Of a DNA stretch of 64,000 nt, positions 32,484 through 45,202 are shown piece after piece. Made by a program: the position numbers and the translations under genes. Source of the stretch: Spinacia oleracea (taxonomy: Eukaryota > Streptophyta > Magnoliopsida > Caryophyllales > Amaranthaceae). The DNA lies in the NCBI RefSeq assembly GCF_020520425.1, contig NC_079490.1, positions 54,600,517 to 54,664,516 on the forward strand, written 5' to 3'. How positions within the stretch are numbered: position 1 is the first letter of the stretch; each line of letters opens with the position of its first letter. The notes under the pieces were generated by a model. That model saw only the letters and a list, made by a program, of their open reading frames with translations, made no database searches and was not told the origin of the DNA.

Positions 32484-33683
32484 TTGAGCACGTTATGCAG
32501 AATGTCGACTATCGAGGTGACTAACGATATTAACGATGGAGCTCACAACGAGCACAACGTCCATGTCAACGATGACACTATCTACGAGGATGTTGCCCAT
32601 GATGATCCCTATGACGATCAACCTATCGAAGATCACAAAGAAAGTATGGAACGATTAGAAACCGTTAGCACGATGTTAGCTGAATTAATCAAAGATTCTC
32701 AGAAACAGAAATCGACGAATGCGAACGAAAATGCGTCAATGTTCAAGAAGTTTTCATCCCTAAACCCACCATCTTACGATGGCAAGCCCGACCCTGTAGA
32801 ATTCGAGGATTGGATTAATCGCATAGATCAGTTGTTTGAAACCTTGCAATGTCCTAAGGAATGGAGAGTCGATTTCGCCGTGTTTCACTTAACGGGCCAA
32901 GCAAGTTTATGGTGGAAAGTTAATAAGGAAAGGAAGAATGAACCTAGATTTGGTTGGACCGAACTGCAAAAGTTACTAAGAGATAAGTTTTATCCACCAT
33001 CCCTGAGGAAACAAAAGGAAGACGAGTTTTTGCACTTGCAACAAGGAACAATGAGTGTTATGGAATATGCAAACAAGTTCATGGAATTGTCAAGATTTGC
33101 ACCGGAGCTGGTATCGACAGAACAATCTAGGATGAACCGTTTTGAGCGAGGTCTTCATTTGAAATACCAAGATAGGTTGGCAACTCAAAGGTTTACTTCC
33201 TATCAAGATATGGTTGATATTGCAGTTAATGTTGAACGAGTTGTATTACTTCGAGAAGCACAAAATGTTGATGATAAAAGGAAAAATGATAATCAAAACC
33301 ATGGAGGAGCAAAAAGGCCAAACCAAGGAAACCATAATCATAGAAGGAACGATAGTAGAGACCAAGATTACAATGATAGAGCATCTCGTAAGGTATGGTG
33401 TGCTAAGTGTGGAAAGAGAAACCATACCGAAAGTGAATGTCGTGCAGGAACAAAGACATGTTATCGATGTGGAGGAAAAGATCATTTTGTCAGAGACTGC
33501 CCTAAACCACCTCCCAAGGATATTGGAAGAGCAACCTCGATCAATCATGAACGAAACAACAACAATGCTAGGGTTGATCATGATCCACCACGACCACCAA
33601 TATCTGGAAAAGCTTACATGATGAGAGCTGACAAGGAAGAAGAAGAAGAAGATGACGCCAACGCTGATACCATTTCAATTTAG
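32484..33683 (+). CDS. gag: Gag polyprotein of a Ty3/gypsy element
   Basis: 399 codons, intact. Residues about 87-254 form a Retrotrans_gag capsid domain, with WINRIDQLFE, LTGQASLWW, KFYPP and MEYANKFMELSRF-type words. Two zinc knuckles follow, both C-x2-C-x4-H-x4-C: C306-C309-H314-C319 and C326-C329-H334-C339. The C terminus is acidic and ends at TAG (33681-33683), where an autonomous relative would continue into protease. Initiation may be at Met1 or at Met7 (MSTIEV). Gag would package the element's own RNA; reverse transcriptase and integrase must come from elsewhere. Confidence 0.95.
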   Translation: MSTLCRMSTIEVTNDINDGAHNEHNVHVNDDTIYEDVAHDDPYDDQPIEDHKESMERLETVSTMLAELIKDSQKQKSTNANENASMFKKFSSLNPPSYDGKPDPVEFEDWINRIDQLFETLQCPKEWRVDFAVFHLTGQASLWWKVNKERKNEPRFGWTELQKLLRDKFYPPSLRKQKEDEFLHLQQGTMSVMEYANKFMELSRFAPELVSTEQSRMNRFERGLHLKYQDRLATQRFTSYQDMVDIAVNVERVVLLREAQNVDDKRKNDNQNHGGAKRPNQGNHNHRRNDSRDQDYNDRASRKVWCAKCGKRNHTESECRAGTKTCYRCGGKDHFVRDCPKPPPKDIGRATSINHERNNNNARVDHDPPRPPISGKAYMMRADKEEEEEDDANADTISI

Positions 33684-35651
33684 TTCTTATGTACGTTTGA
33701 ACCTAAGTTTCCTGTTTTAGATTTGAATCATGTCATAGATATTTTGTCAAGGACGTGTTATGAAATGTTTAAGGATCATTAATGTCCTCAAGGAAGTTTA
33801 TGAAAGAATTAATAAAAGCATGATTTTGTGGATATGAATTGTTTTAAGGAACTTTTATGTTTATGAATTATTTAAGGTTGATTGTTAGAGTACCGAAAGA
33901 GCATGAGTTTGTATTTAAGGTTGAATGATAGAGTAAACAGGAGTATGAGTTTATATTTCATAAATGGAAAATCATCACTTAACTCAAGGTTATTAAAGGT
34001 TCAAAGCATTTAAGTTATGACTTATGGGTTATTTCCCCGCACCCTTCATAATGATTGTTTGTGCTTGTAAGTACCTAAGTGTATTTTCATATATGTTAAG
34101 GAAGCCAAGCTAGAATATTAAAAAGTTATGCAAAAATATTATGTGATCGAGACCAAACATGATTTATGGTGAAAATATGAAATTGAGGTTACACGTGGAG
34201 TTCTGAGGATCTTACCAAAGGAAGTAATCAGGAATTAGTCAGTCAGTAAGGTTGATGGTGTTTTCAGTATACCTTTCCACATCATTTATAGGGATTGTTT
34301 TTGAAGGAATGCTTGATTATCTCCATAAAGAAAGCTAAGCGAGAGAATTAAGGTTTTGCAAAATGTTAGGTGGAAAACATGATTTATGGTGATCGAAAAG
34401 ATGAAACTAAGTTTGCATAAAGTTTTGGGGATCTTACCAATGTAAGTTATCGAGAATCAGTCTGCCTATGAGGTTGATGATATTAATGAATGTTATGAAG
34501 TTCGAAAAGAACTATGAATGATTGAGGAATACGATGGAGTTGAGAATAGAAATCGACAAAATGACATGTCTGTAAAACCAGGTAGTCTAAACTAAGTTTC
34601 TGGAAGCTAGATTGTTTATGATAAAGGCATGCTTGATGGCTTAGCATTATCCGCCAAATCCGAGGTTTGTAGACTTAAAATACTAAGGATAAAGCAAAGT
34701 CGTATATTTACGATGTATTTCCTGTCACGTGAATGGACTCGAATCCCTGCAACGAACGTAGTCAACAAAGTCGTTTGACGTAGAAGAAAAGATTGGAAAT
34801 CGAAATCGAAACGAATCGAATGGAATAACGAAAGTCAACGATAAGTTTCCTGCAACAAAGAAGCCCAATGGCAAATTAAAGTGAAATGTCTCTAATTGTT
34901 CGCCCATAAACGATATGATGTATGAATGACTATGTTTTCTATGGTCAACCATGCTCGTGTGTTAGATCAAATGATTATGAATGTTATGCTTATGTTGAAT
35001 ATGAAAATTTTCAGTTTATGAATTAAGCCTTATGATATGGATTATGTTTATGCTGACATGATTGTACTGGTGATCTAATTATTATTCATGGAAGCCGCCT
35101 CCGATGGAAGTTCTCCTGAGCTCAGAGTACGAGATTGTGATAATAAACAACTTTTACAAATTATTTGAGTATTCTAGTTGTTAGATAAATATTTATTTTC
35201 ATTACATATATACATATATTTTCAGAATTATAATTTTGCATTAAAAAGTTACTATTTTTGGTAGAAAATATTTCCAAACAGGATCTCACAAAGTAAAATG
35301 GGAGCCTAGTCTATGCTAACCAAGTTTGCCCCTTTTATGTTCTTTGCTCCTCGATCCTATTATATGAAGTCAAGTGGAGGTATGAAAGACGATGGCGAAA
35401 TGTAATTGACCTTAATGACGATTAAGAATCAATATATAATTTTGCCCCTTTTGTATTCTTTACTCTTCGATTCTAGGTCTCGAGTTGAAGCGGATTCCTA
35501 AAAGATGATGGCGGAATGAAGGCTAGACATTGTCAGAATTGAAATTGTGAGATCTTGGTTTTAAAATAAAACAACATACTTTTATTCGAGCGTTTACAAT
35601 TTTCAACAAACATTTTATAAATCAAATTTTCAAGTTTCGAGGACGAAACTT
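33684..35651. other. Non-coding interior of the Gag-only element
   Basis: About 2 kb with no frame above 75 codons and no protease, reverse transcriptase or integrase words in any frame that I could see. Some loosely repeated phrases occur (TTTATGGTGAAAATATGAAA and TTTATGGTGATCGAAAAGAT near 34160 and 34385). Confidence 0.75.
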
Positions 35652-35669
35652 TTTCTAAGGGGGTAAGAA
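35652..35669 (+). other. Polypurine tract of the Gag-only element
   Basis: TTTTCTAAGGGGGTAAGA directly precedes the right LTR (TGTAAT at 35670). The AAGGGGGTAAGAA run fits the plus-strand primer. Confidence 0.85.
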
Positions 35670-37228
35670 TGTAATACCCCGAAGTTTTAAAGCTTGATTA
35701 ATTATGCTAAATTATCTTTATTTAGCTTAAAACCGTTTTAAATCCTAATTTCAAACTTTATTTTAATTAACGAAGTTTTATTGCGATTAAGTTTTAATAT
35801 CGTTACACGATTTATTTATTTTCTAATTTTATAATTTAATATTTACGAGCCTAAACTACCTTTTTAAATCTTGTTTATTTCGAATTTTTAATAATTCCGA
35901 AGCGTTTTTATTTTATTCGAAAATTAAATGTATTTTATTGTTATCGATATTTTACAAAAATTATTTGAAAATCTGATTTTAATTAAACATTCCTATTTAT
36001 ATCAATTCCTAAATATAGCAAAGAAATTTTCAGAAATTTTTCCTAATTAAGTAAAATTACCAAAATGCCCCTAAGGAACAAATTGGCATCTTTCTTGCTC
36101 CTTCCTTGCTATTCACGTACAAACAAGAACATACAAACAACAACAAGAATGAAGGAATTCCTTCATTCCTCTCTAACCACAATCCAGTCTACATTCACTT
36201 GCTTAATCCCCAAGTATTTCAGCTTCTTCTTCACTCAACTTTTCACTATAATCAGCCATATATGTTTCATTTTTTTTCTCAACCAAAAACTGAAAATCAA
36301 CTCCTTTGTTTCCTTTGATTCCAACCACCACCGTCAACCAACATCCACCACCACCATCATTTACTACTCACCACTGACCACCACCACCTTATCACCCCTC
36401 AAATCAATCTCCACCCCAAACTCCTCCCTGTTCCTTCGACCAAAACCGGCCGCAGTGCCGCGTTTCCTCACCCCCTTTTCGTCTCTCTTCCACGCCACCT
36501 AGTGCCACACCACCACTCCGCAACCACCTCCGCCGTCTCCCCAAACCGTCCCCAATCCATATGGACTGTGAACCACCCCTTCCCCGCCCAGAATTGACCG
36601 AAAAACACCCCTCAAACTCCCCTGCCTCCCTCGTCTTTTCCCTCTGCCGCACCACCCAACCTCGCCGCCACCACTTCCCAGCCACCGCACCACCCCTCTA
36701 TTAAATTTCCGCCCCTAAATACTCCGGCGAACCATTGTTCCGCCACCCAAAACCACCTAGAAAATCAAACACAAAACTCCCCTGCTTCTCACCCAAAATC
36801 GCGCTCCTCCTTCTCTCTCTCGCTGCTCCGACGCCGCGAACCACCCACCGCCGCTGTTGCCTTCACCGGCGCAATTCAGCGGCACCGAGCCACTCAGCCG
36901 CCTCCTCCCTTCCCTCTTCTCTCCCCTTCGTGCTCCCTTGCGTCCCTCCCCTGCTTCCCTTGTTATTTTTCGAGATTCCCAGGAAACCAAAATTCCATTT
37001 GGTTTTTTTTGCTGCTTTTAATCTCTTGAACCATTATCCAAATTAAGCCCAACCTTTTGTTTTGGCCCAAATACCCCAAAGTAAGCTCTTTTTATTTATT
37101 TAAACACTCAAATTAATCAATTGTTATCATACAAATTTAAATGATGATTTCAGATTTATATTGTGACTGAAATTTTGATGTAAATAATATTTTCGTTAAT
37201 TTATGAAATTTAAATAAACCGATTTATG

Positions 37229-37310
<82 letters not shown>

Positions 37311-38616
37311 ATTTAAATGACGTTTAATAATATTTTGAAGGATTATATTTTTTATTAAATTAATTATTTCAAAATTCACTACCTATAAATTTATTATTGA
37401 TAAAATATTAGTTTTTATAAAATATTAGTTTTTAAAGTATTTATCGTTTTAATACTAATTCGATAATTCGATACTTTGAAAGAAATCAGACTCGGAGCTC
37501 AGGACGAACGAACCAAGGAAAAAGGCCTAGCAATCATGGAATTAAGGTAACGGTTATTGCTAGTACCCGCAATCCCTTCGAAATGTATTTATGAATAATG
37601 TTGTGAATGATTGATGTTTTATAATGATGTTCTATGATTTGCGGGATTACAAGTATGATTTAATTGAATTGTTTTATGATAATGCAGCTTTATGCAAAGT
37701 ATTGCTTTAATGAATTATTATTCCTGAAAGTAATGATTTTATGAAATAACGAGATTTAATGGTTTTATTGAATAATCCTGAATGAATGAGATTTTCCTGA
37801 TTAATGTTCAACTAAAAGAAATGTAAACATGATAAATGAAAGTGTAAGAACTGGTCAAGTTCCCCTGATATGGAGCCCAGGCTCCCCCTGATAAGAAGCA
37901 CTGGCTTCCCCTGATATGGAACCAAGGTTCCCCCTGATAAGAAGCACTGGCTTCCCCTGATATGGAACCAAGGTTCCCCCTGAAATGAAGCACTGGCTTC
38001 CCCTGTTATGGAGCATTGACTCCCCCTGTTATGAAGCACTGGCTTCCCCTGTTCGTAGGAGACGTCCTACCATGTTTTCCTGTAAAGTCATGACGACCAG
38101 AATAAATACTGTTAAAAGGAAAAAGAGTAATGAAATGACGTTCCTGAAATTAATGTTCCTGAAATGATGTTTTTGAAATGATGCTTCTGAAATATTGATT
38201 TATTAAATGTTTTACTATATTCTATTCTCCCTGTTTATTAAATAAAATGAATTGAAATGATGTTACGATGCTAGGGTAACTTGTTACTGAGTCTTCGGCT
38301 CACCGTTTTGTTTTCCGTTTTAGGTACTGCTGGGGACCACGGAAACGAGTAGTGGCGAGGATTTCACTATTACCAAGTTCACCTAAGTTAATGTTAAGTT
38401 GTAACAAGTTTAAGTAAAGATTCTTGATTAAGTTTCGTGCTTTTATTAAGGAATTGAGAAGGATGATTATGTGAATTTTGGAGTTTAATAGCTTATGATT
38501 GATAGTTGCCTTGTAATTCCCAAGAGGGAGTTACGGCGGGTAATGTCACGACCGAATTAGGTTAATTCCGCTGCTAATTATGATTAAATAATTGAATTAG
38601 AGGTCGGGGTGTTACA
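35670..38616 (+). repeat. Right LTR of the Gag-only gypsy element
   Basis: 2947 bp, differing from the left LTR at about a dozen bases by eye. It has a long AT run at 37231-37309 and one fewer 46-bp hairpin dimer (array about 37860-38055). Confidence 0.95.
37231..37309. repeat. AT dinucleotide microsatellite (expanded in right LTR)
   Basis: About 79 bp of AT repeats. The matching place in the left LTR (about 30910-30929) has about 20 bp, so the run changed length after insertion, or during reverse transcription. Confidence 0.95.
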
Positions 38617-38621
38617 TTACT

Positions 38622-39858
38622 CTTGACTGAACCCGTAGGGTCACACAAATAGTACGTAAACGGATCAAGTATTTAATGGCATTAAATACTCCATCTATGG
38701 ATATTCGGAATCGAAGGATCTTGGTTTCAGTGGGAGCTGAGATCGTCACAGGCAAGAAATGAATACTCCGGAAACGATGATATTGCCGGAAACGGAAATA
38801 TGGATCGTATCGGAAATATAAATATTATCCAAGCCGTAGATGTTGCCGGAAACGGAAACATGGTACGTATCGGAAAATATTATCGGAAATGGAAATATTG
38901 CCGGAATCGGAAATATTGCCGGAAACGGAAATATTGTCAGAATCGGAAATATTATCGGAATCGGAAAATAATTCAGGAAACGGAAATATTAAATATTTGT
39001 TCGAAACGGAAATTGATTCCGGAATCGGAAATATTAAATATTGTTCGTATCGGAAATAAATTCCGGAATCGGGAAATTAATCGGAAGCGTATCGTACGAA
39101 TTAGCATCGGACGAGGCCTGCCAGACGAAGGCCCAGCACGAAGTCGGGCCATCGCCCAGCAAGCCAGCGCGCCACAACGCACCAGCCAAGGCTGCGCCAG
39201 GCCCACCACAAGGCAGGCCCAGCGCGCGCCAAGGCTGCGGCAGCGTGTGGGCCTCGTGGCAATAGGCTGCGAGCTCGCCGGCTGCGCGCGCGCGCATGGC
39301 GCCCCTCGTGGGCTGCTGTGCGTGCGTGTGTGTGTTTGTGTGCTATACGAATCCTAAAGCTGTCAGGTTTCGACATATGATTAAATTCCTAAGCCTAAAA
39401 GGATGAATTAATTAAATAAGAATTCTATTAGGATTCTAGTTTAATTAATTCGTATCCTAATAGGATTCCAGTTCCTTTTCCATACCTCTATAAATAGGTG
39501 CCTAGGGTCATAATTTATAGATACAATTAAGAGAATTCAAGTATTCAAAGTGATTTTTGAGAGCAAAAATTCAGTCACATAATTGCCTATATGTGCCGAA
39601 AATTCTAAGTACCTTAAGGGCGATCCTAGTTGGTCAAGCTTAAGGCGGATCCGGACGTGCTGTGGACTATCTACGGAGGGACGACACTTGGAGTCCTAAA
39701 GACTTGTTCTTGTTCGGTTCGGGCGCAGCTAGGGAAGGCACGCAACAAAGTGTATGCATTTAAACTATGCTAAATGATTATGTGTCAATAATATGCTTTC
39801 CTGGCTTTATGGTTTTTCCGCATGATTTATGAATTGTCATATGTATCATAACCTAACA
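38622..39858 (+). repeat. Remainder of left LTR of the copia element
   Basis: Continues from 29347 after the nested gypsy element and its duplication. It holds the CCGGAAATATTG array (about 38770-39085), a GC-rich block, and TATAAATA at 39489-39496, and ends ACCTAACA. Confidence 0.95.
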
Positions 39859-40564
39859 GTGGTATCACGAGCCTCTTATTATTTTCATAATCTAAATTGC
39901 ATGAACATGGTTAAATATTACAAATTTGCAAGAATTAACAGGGGTGATTAATTTTCGTAATTGTTAATTAATTGCAAATTGCGTTTATTTAATTATACGT
40001 ACGCAGTTTTTCGACAGTTTCTTCGTTACTCATCCAAATCGAGTGATTTTTGTGTGAATTCCGCATGTAAAAGGCATTCTAAAATTTTGACAAAATTAGT
40101 ATTTTTCGGCCGAACCCAGAATTCTCAAATTCGAAGCCTAACTATGACTTTTCGGAGGTTTTAGTTTTTCGAATGCAAAATTTCGTAAATTTAAGATGTT
40201 AAATTAAATATTTGCGATTCTTGTTAATAAATCTTGAATTTTTGATTGACCTACTGTATATGTTTAACAAGTTTGAATGCCTAGCCTTGTTAATTATGCA
40301 ATCTAATTTGTAATTATGATTAATTTGTTGAAAATTGGAATAATTTAGAATTAATTTGATTTTCATAATTAGTTATAATTTAATTAGATACCTATGATTA
40401 AAAACCACCATAAAAATTGTAAATTTATGTTAAATTTTGAATTTTTATGACCTAGACTTGAATCCATGTTAATCGGAAATCAATTAAATAATAAATTTCC
40501 GATTTTCGCCCTAAAATTATGAAATTAATATTATTTATTAATTTGTCATTAATTTTGAATATAA

Positions 40565-41300
40565 ATTTTAAATTTTTATGCGATTCGCTCATATAACTTG
40601 CACGCACAAAGCAATGGACGCTACGTGTTACCCTTAAGGGGTGTTGTATAGTGCGGGCATGCGACGACGAGCAAGGGAGCTCGTCGCCCATGCGGTACGA
40701 ATGCAGCGAGCAAGGGCATGGTGCACGAGCACAAGGCAGCAGTCCTGCCTTGTGTCGTGGGCTGTGTGCAATGGGCGCATGGGCAAGGGCGAAAGCAAGG
40801 CACGAGCAGTCGCGTGTGGGCAGCAAGCGAGCTGCGCCACAGCGCGCACTGCCTCGCGCAAGCGTGCGGAGCCTCGCGCGCAGCGAGCGCAAGCTCGCGT
40901 GCCACGAGCGCTACGCCCAGCATCGATCGCTCGCGCGCAGCGAGCGCCAGCTCGCATGCCACTGCCTCGTGCGATGAGCGCAAGCTCGCGTGCGAGAAAG
41001 GCAAGGGCGCAGCGAGCGATGGCTCGCATGGATCGAGCGCTGGCAAGCGAGCGCAGCGAGCGATGGCTCGCTTGAATCGAGCGCTGGGGCGCGCAGCGAG
41101 CGATGGCTCGCGTGCATCGAGCGCTGGCGCGCGCAGCGAGCACCAGCTCGCGTGTTCGATTGATGCCTTGCGATGGTGAGCAGCAGCGATGCGACGCAGC
41201 GCATGGGCTGCGTGCACATGACCAGCGATGGATGTGTGCGTGTGGCCCATGGGCGTACGTTGCGTGGGGTTGTTGCGATGCGATTAGATCGTTTTGAAAT
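40565..41300. repeat. GC-rich leader block with about 40-bp tandem repeat
   Basis: AGCGAGCGATGGCTCGC-type units start at 41011, 41055, 41095 and 41135, with older ones near 40878 and 40939. Each unit has an inverted core (GCGAGC...GCTCGC). Frames open in several phases are a by-product of base composition. It is the counterpart of 745-1427 in the other copy, where a 50-bp unit was amplified instead. Confidence 0.8.
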
Positions 41301-42039
41301 TTTAATTTGAAATTTTCGGTTTATGTAATTTTAATTAATTTTAAAATTAATAATTTAAATTATTTTCTTGGATTTTAATTTTGAATATTGTAATTATAAT
41401 AAATTTTATTTATTCTAATTATTTTACTAAAATTAAAATCATGAATTATTTAAATACGACTGAAAATAAATTAAATTTTTGGATTCAATTATAAATTTAT
41501 ATGAACTTTAAATTTTAATTAAATTTGTATGTTTCCGGTTAGACTAGAAATACATTTTTATGTTTAAAATTAGTAAAGCATATGAATTTATTGGTTTAAG
41601 TGGGAGCCCTTTTTAGTCATATACTCTTGATTAGGTCTACAAATCCTTAAGGTTAAAACAACTTGATTAGAATTAATAAGGACTGAATAATTTGTAGATT
41701 ATTGGTGCCCTTGATTAATTGATGCAAATGTTTATGTGATGCATAATGTGTTTTACTAACCAGCTATGTGGGCCATTCATGATAATGAATGGGTGAATGG
41801 TATATATTGTATATGTACTGTTTTGCAGGTTATGAAGTGACTAGTATGGCCCAAATAGGATAGAAAATATGGTCTGCGAACCATTAATTTGAATGTAATT
41901 GGTCTAAAGTACCAAAGTTGTTTTTCAATTCAAATATGGTCTGCGTACCATCAAATAGTTGTAATTAGTTTTAATTATAGCTTATCCTATTTGAAGAAAA
42001 TGGTGCCTCCCACAGAGATTTTCAAGACGGACTTTGAAG

Positions 42040-43680
42040 TTAAAGCTTCAAGATGAAGTCGGGCCATACTAGATCACATTTATCTTATGCATGTTTTAAG
42101 TTATTTATTGCTTTTAAATATGTCTTAAAATGCATGAGATCAAAGCTTGATTATGTTGCATGATTAAGGATTTTAGTTCACTTAAAATCTAACCAACATA
42201 GTAAGAGCCTTAAGTTCCAAACTTAAAAATTGAGTTAAAAGGTGCCATGCCAAAATATACACTTGCTTGGATATCCTTTACATCAATCTAGTAATAGTTT
42301 TCGCTCAGCGAGGTGTTACTTATTGGTCCTAAAGGGGCAAGGTACACAAATAATTGTGAGTACATGTTAGTTTTGGTGAAACTCAACGATATAAGTAAGG
42401 AGTCCTTTTATGTCGTGGCAAAATCGATAGGTTTACCTAATAAGTTCTTAGACGTACCTATCAACCAAGAATAGTTTCTAGACTATTAGCAAAAGGCTTT
42501 TGCTTACCTAAGATGTTTTAGGATTAAGTCAACAAACTGTGCTTAATTCTTCAATGATTTTAGGATCTTGGAATCATTTTATTCACACCTGCCGGAACAA
42601 TAAATTCGAATAAAATGCTAATAACTTGTTTGAATTGCATGATTGCTTTAATTTCAAGTTATTATTCATGATAAATGTTTAGACTTTGCATGCTTCAATG
42701 TATGTTTTAATTATTGTTTATAATTAAATATCTTGCACTGCAGTAAATCCTTTTAGAAAGGTAACAGTAAATTTCCTCGATTGGTAGTGAATCCAAGAAC
42801 GATTCACGAAAATGAGAGAAAATGAGCAATTTAAAATGTACGTTTCTTTTAGCGACTTTTATGGTTGTTTTCGAATATCAAAATCGAATGGCAAACCAAT
42901 TGGTGCTTGTGAATTCAAAATACAATGTAGTTTTGAGATCATAAAGCATTGAGTTTAAACGCTCAGCTTTACCAATGGTTAACAACCTAAAATATTTTTT
43001 CCATTTAATTCTCGAATGAGTCTAGTCCCTAGACATTCGAGTAGATCGATGCTTAGAGAACTTTAGAAGCTTCTAGTAAGATCATCTAGTTGAAACAAAA
43101 TATTCAACATAAATTAAAATGATAAAGAACCTTGTTGGTGACATTGGACATGTCTAACAAAGTATAAAAGTCAACACTAAAGAATTCAATTCTTAAGACT
43201 ATAAGAAATGGTACAAGAAATAGGAAAACGAGGAACAAATGAAAGGAATTTACAATTCCGTTTCTACCTATAAGTTTATGTTTAAAAGAGCAGTGACCTA
43301 GCAATCAAACTTCCTTGGTATCATATACCGCTTGAGGTTCTTACTTCGGTAATAACTCAAACAATGGAAGCTAGGATACACTAATGACCTACAAGTGGGA
43401 AATGAAGCATGACAATGCTACATTAGTTGTAGGGTCATCTAGTTTGTTTTAAGTCCTTTCAAAGGCTGGAACTTAATGGTTATTTTGTTCCATAATCAGC
43501 ATACCTAAATTTCTGCTTCAAACACAGAAAGACTCACATTCAAAAGAACGAAAACAATGCTTGTTTGTTTGTTTATTTAAATGAAATGGTCAATTACAGG
43601 TTGAGTCAATATTCTTGATTAAAACAAACAACTCTTTAACAATAAAACTTTACTAGGTTCAAATCAACCCCTTGATTTGA
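42040..43680 (+). other. Copia interior, presumed gag region, no intact frame
   Basis: About 1.6 kb between the leader and the integrase relic. By position it should hold gag and protease, but I see no zinc knuckle or protease word and many stops in all frames. Confidence 0.5.
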
Positions 43681-43689
43681 GTTCCACTA

Positions 43690-44070
43690 ATCTTTGGCAT
43701 TGTTGCTTAGACCATATCAACAAGTTAACATTCAAAAGCTCTATTTTGATGGACTTTTGAAAGTTGATTGATTTCTAGATCAATTTAAGACAACTAGTCT
43801 TACTTGTTGAAAGTAACAAAAGATATGAACTATTGTTAGAACGCCTAGACGATAGAGTTCAAAGCTAAAGAAAGGTTTTATGACTTCATTATTTCACACA
43901 GATTTGAGTGAATATAGGTTTATTTACTCAATGTGATATAAGTTTGAATCTGTTTGGCTAGTTCAAAGATTCAGAAGTATAAATCCCACTTGGCAAGAAA
44001 TCATAAAGATCTAGGTTAGATCATGTTGATGATTACTTGAGACCAAATATGATCATCAATGATTGTGTGT
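43690..44070 (+). pseudogene. Copia integrase relic
   Basis: Starts with a readable pre-integrase motif: the frame at about 43693 gives LWHCCLDHINK, matching the LWHxRLGHIN of copia elements. Near 43985 QLGKKS matches the QLGKKIK part of the integrase core. Stops and frame changes are frequent. Confidence 0.7.
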
Positions 44071-44989
44071 TGTAATTTCAACATCTAGGTCCATAAGATA
44101 TGGCATATCTTAGTTGGAATAATCGAAGTCAATTAGTACTTGATTCGATTAATGATGAATCATAAAGACTTTTCCTATAATTTCTAAAACAAAATGCTCA
44201 ACTACCACCAAACTAAACCAAATTCGTCAAAGCTATTGAAAAGTAATTTCAGAATAACTTTTCATAAAATATATCTAGAGAGTTGCAAAACTCGGTGGGA
44301 GCTTAGTGTTTGTCATTCGACAAACTAAGGCCCAAGTATAGATATATGTTTCATAGTGATTTATTCAAATGAGACACAAGGGTATTGTTTCTACCACGAA
44401 TTTTTGAGAACATAATGTTTGTTTGCTCGAAATAATGTCCTTTTGGAGATTCGTTTCCAAAATGACAAGTGGGAGAAAATAGACCTCGAAAGTTTCGAGG
44501 CGAACAACAAACATAAACGGACATTCAGGAGGCTTTTCGAAGTGCTTCAGTAAATCCGAACTTATTCTTTAAGGACTTTAGAAGTGGCTTTAAAGAATAG
44601 ACATCTCTTAGAAGACTTTACAAGTGCTTCAAGGAGAACAGAATATTCAAAGGACTTTCAAGTGGCTATTGATATTCTATTGTTTGATGTTCTATACCCA
44701 AGTAGGCATAGAATTCAAATCACTGAAACTATGAGATTCTTCTATTAGATAGTGAAGAAACATGGAGTTCAGGTCACTGAAACTATGCAATTCTTCTATT
44801 AGATAGTGAAGAAACCTACAACTTACAGTCAAACTATTATCATGTAGATTAATGAGTTTGTGACCTGTAAGAAAGCTATGACGAAACCCAGATTCCCTAA
44901 AATGGTTAGAGGCCATATATAGACTCAAATGTTTTAGATGGTTAAAGGCCATAAAACATAACCAATGTTTTGATGACAAAATTGAAATT

Positions 44990-45202
44990 TTGTTGATTTG
45001 CAAGAATAGTTTCACACCTATTGGTTGCAAGTTTGTTTTAAGGATAAAAACCATCAAACATGGAATTGTGTTCACACACAAAGCTAGATTAGTTGCTAAA
45101 GGTTACAAGCAAATTCATGACATGGATTGTGTTGAAACCTCATGCATAATCGTAATGCTCAAGTCTATAATTCAAGCAATGATTGCATATTGGTACATAT
45201 AG
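44990..45202 (+). pseudogene. Copia reverse-transcriptase relic
   Basis: A 70-codon open stretch with HKARLVAKGYKQIHDMDCVE, the hallmark start of copia reverse transcriptase (KARLVAKGYxQ), followed by VMLKSI. The catalytic YVDD region is not readable downstream. This is the main evidence for the Ty1/copia assignment of the whole family. Confidence 0.85.

Larger units (their letters stand above)
29348..38616 (+). mobile_element. Ty3/gypsy Gag-only element (TR-GAG type)
   Basis: 9269 bp from TGTAATACCCCG to GGGGTGTTACA, with TTACT at 29343-29347 and 38617-38621. LTRs are 29348-32282 and 35670-38616. The interior of 3.4 kb has a tRNA-iMet-type primer site, one intact gag frame (32484-33683), about 2 kb of non-coding sequence and a purine tract. 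No protease, reverse transcriptase, RNase H or integrase motif is present. The CGAGGACGAAAC words before the purine tract are like those of Tekay/Del-type chromoviruses, so an autonomous relative of that kind is my inference. Confidence 0.93.

Noticed and set aside
38800..39357. 185-codon frame with RK-rich repeats (also 47820-48377 and inverted at 6004-6618 and 16677-17024)
   Set aside because: It is a translation of the CCGGAAATATTG array and GC-rich LTR block. It exists only because the LTR has no stops in that phase.
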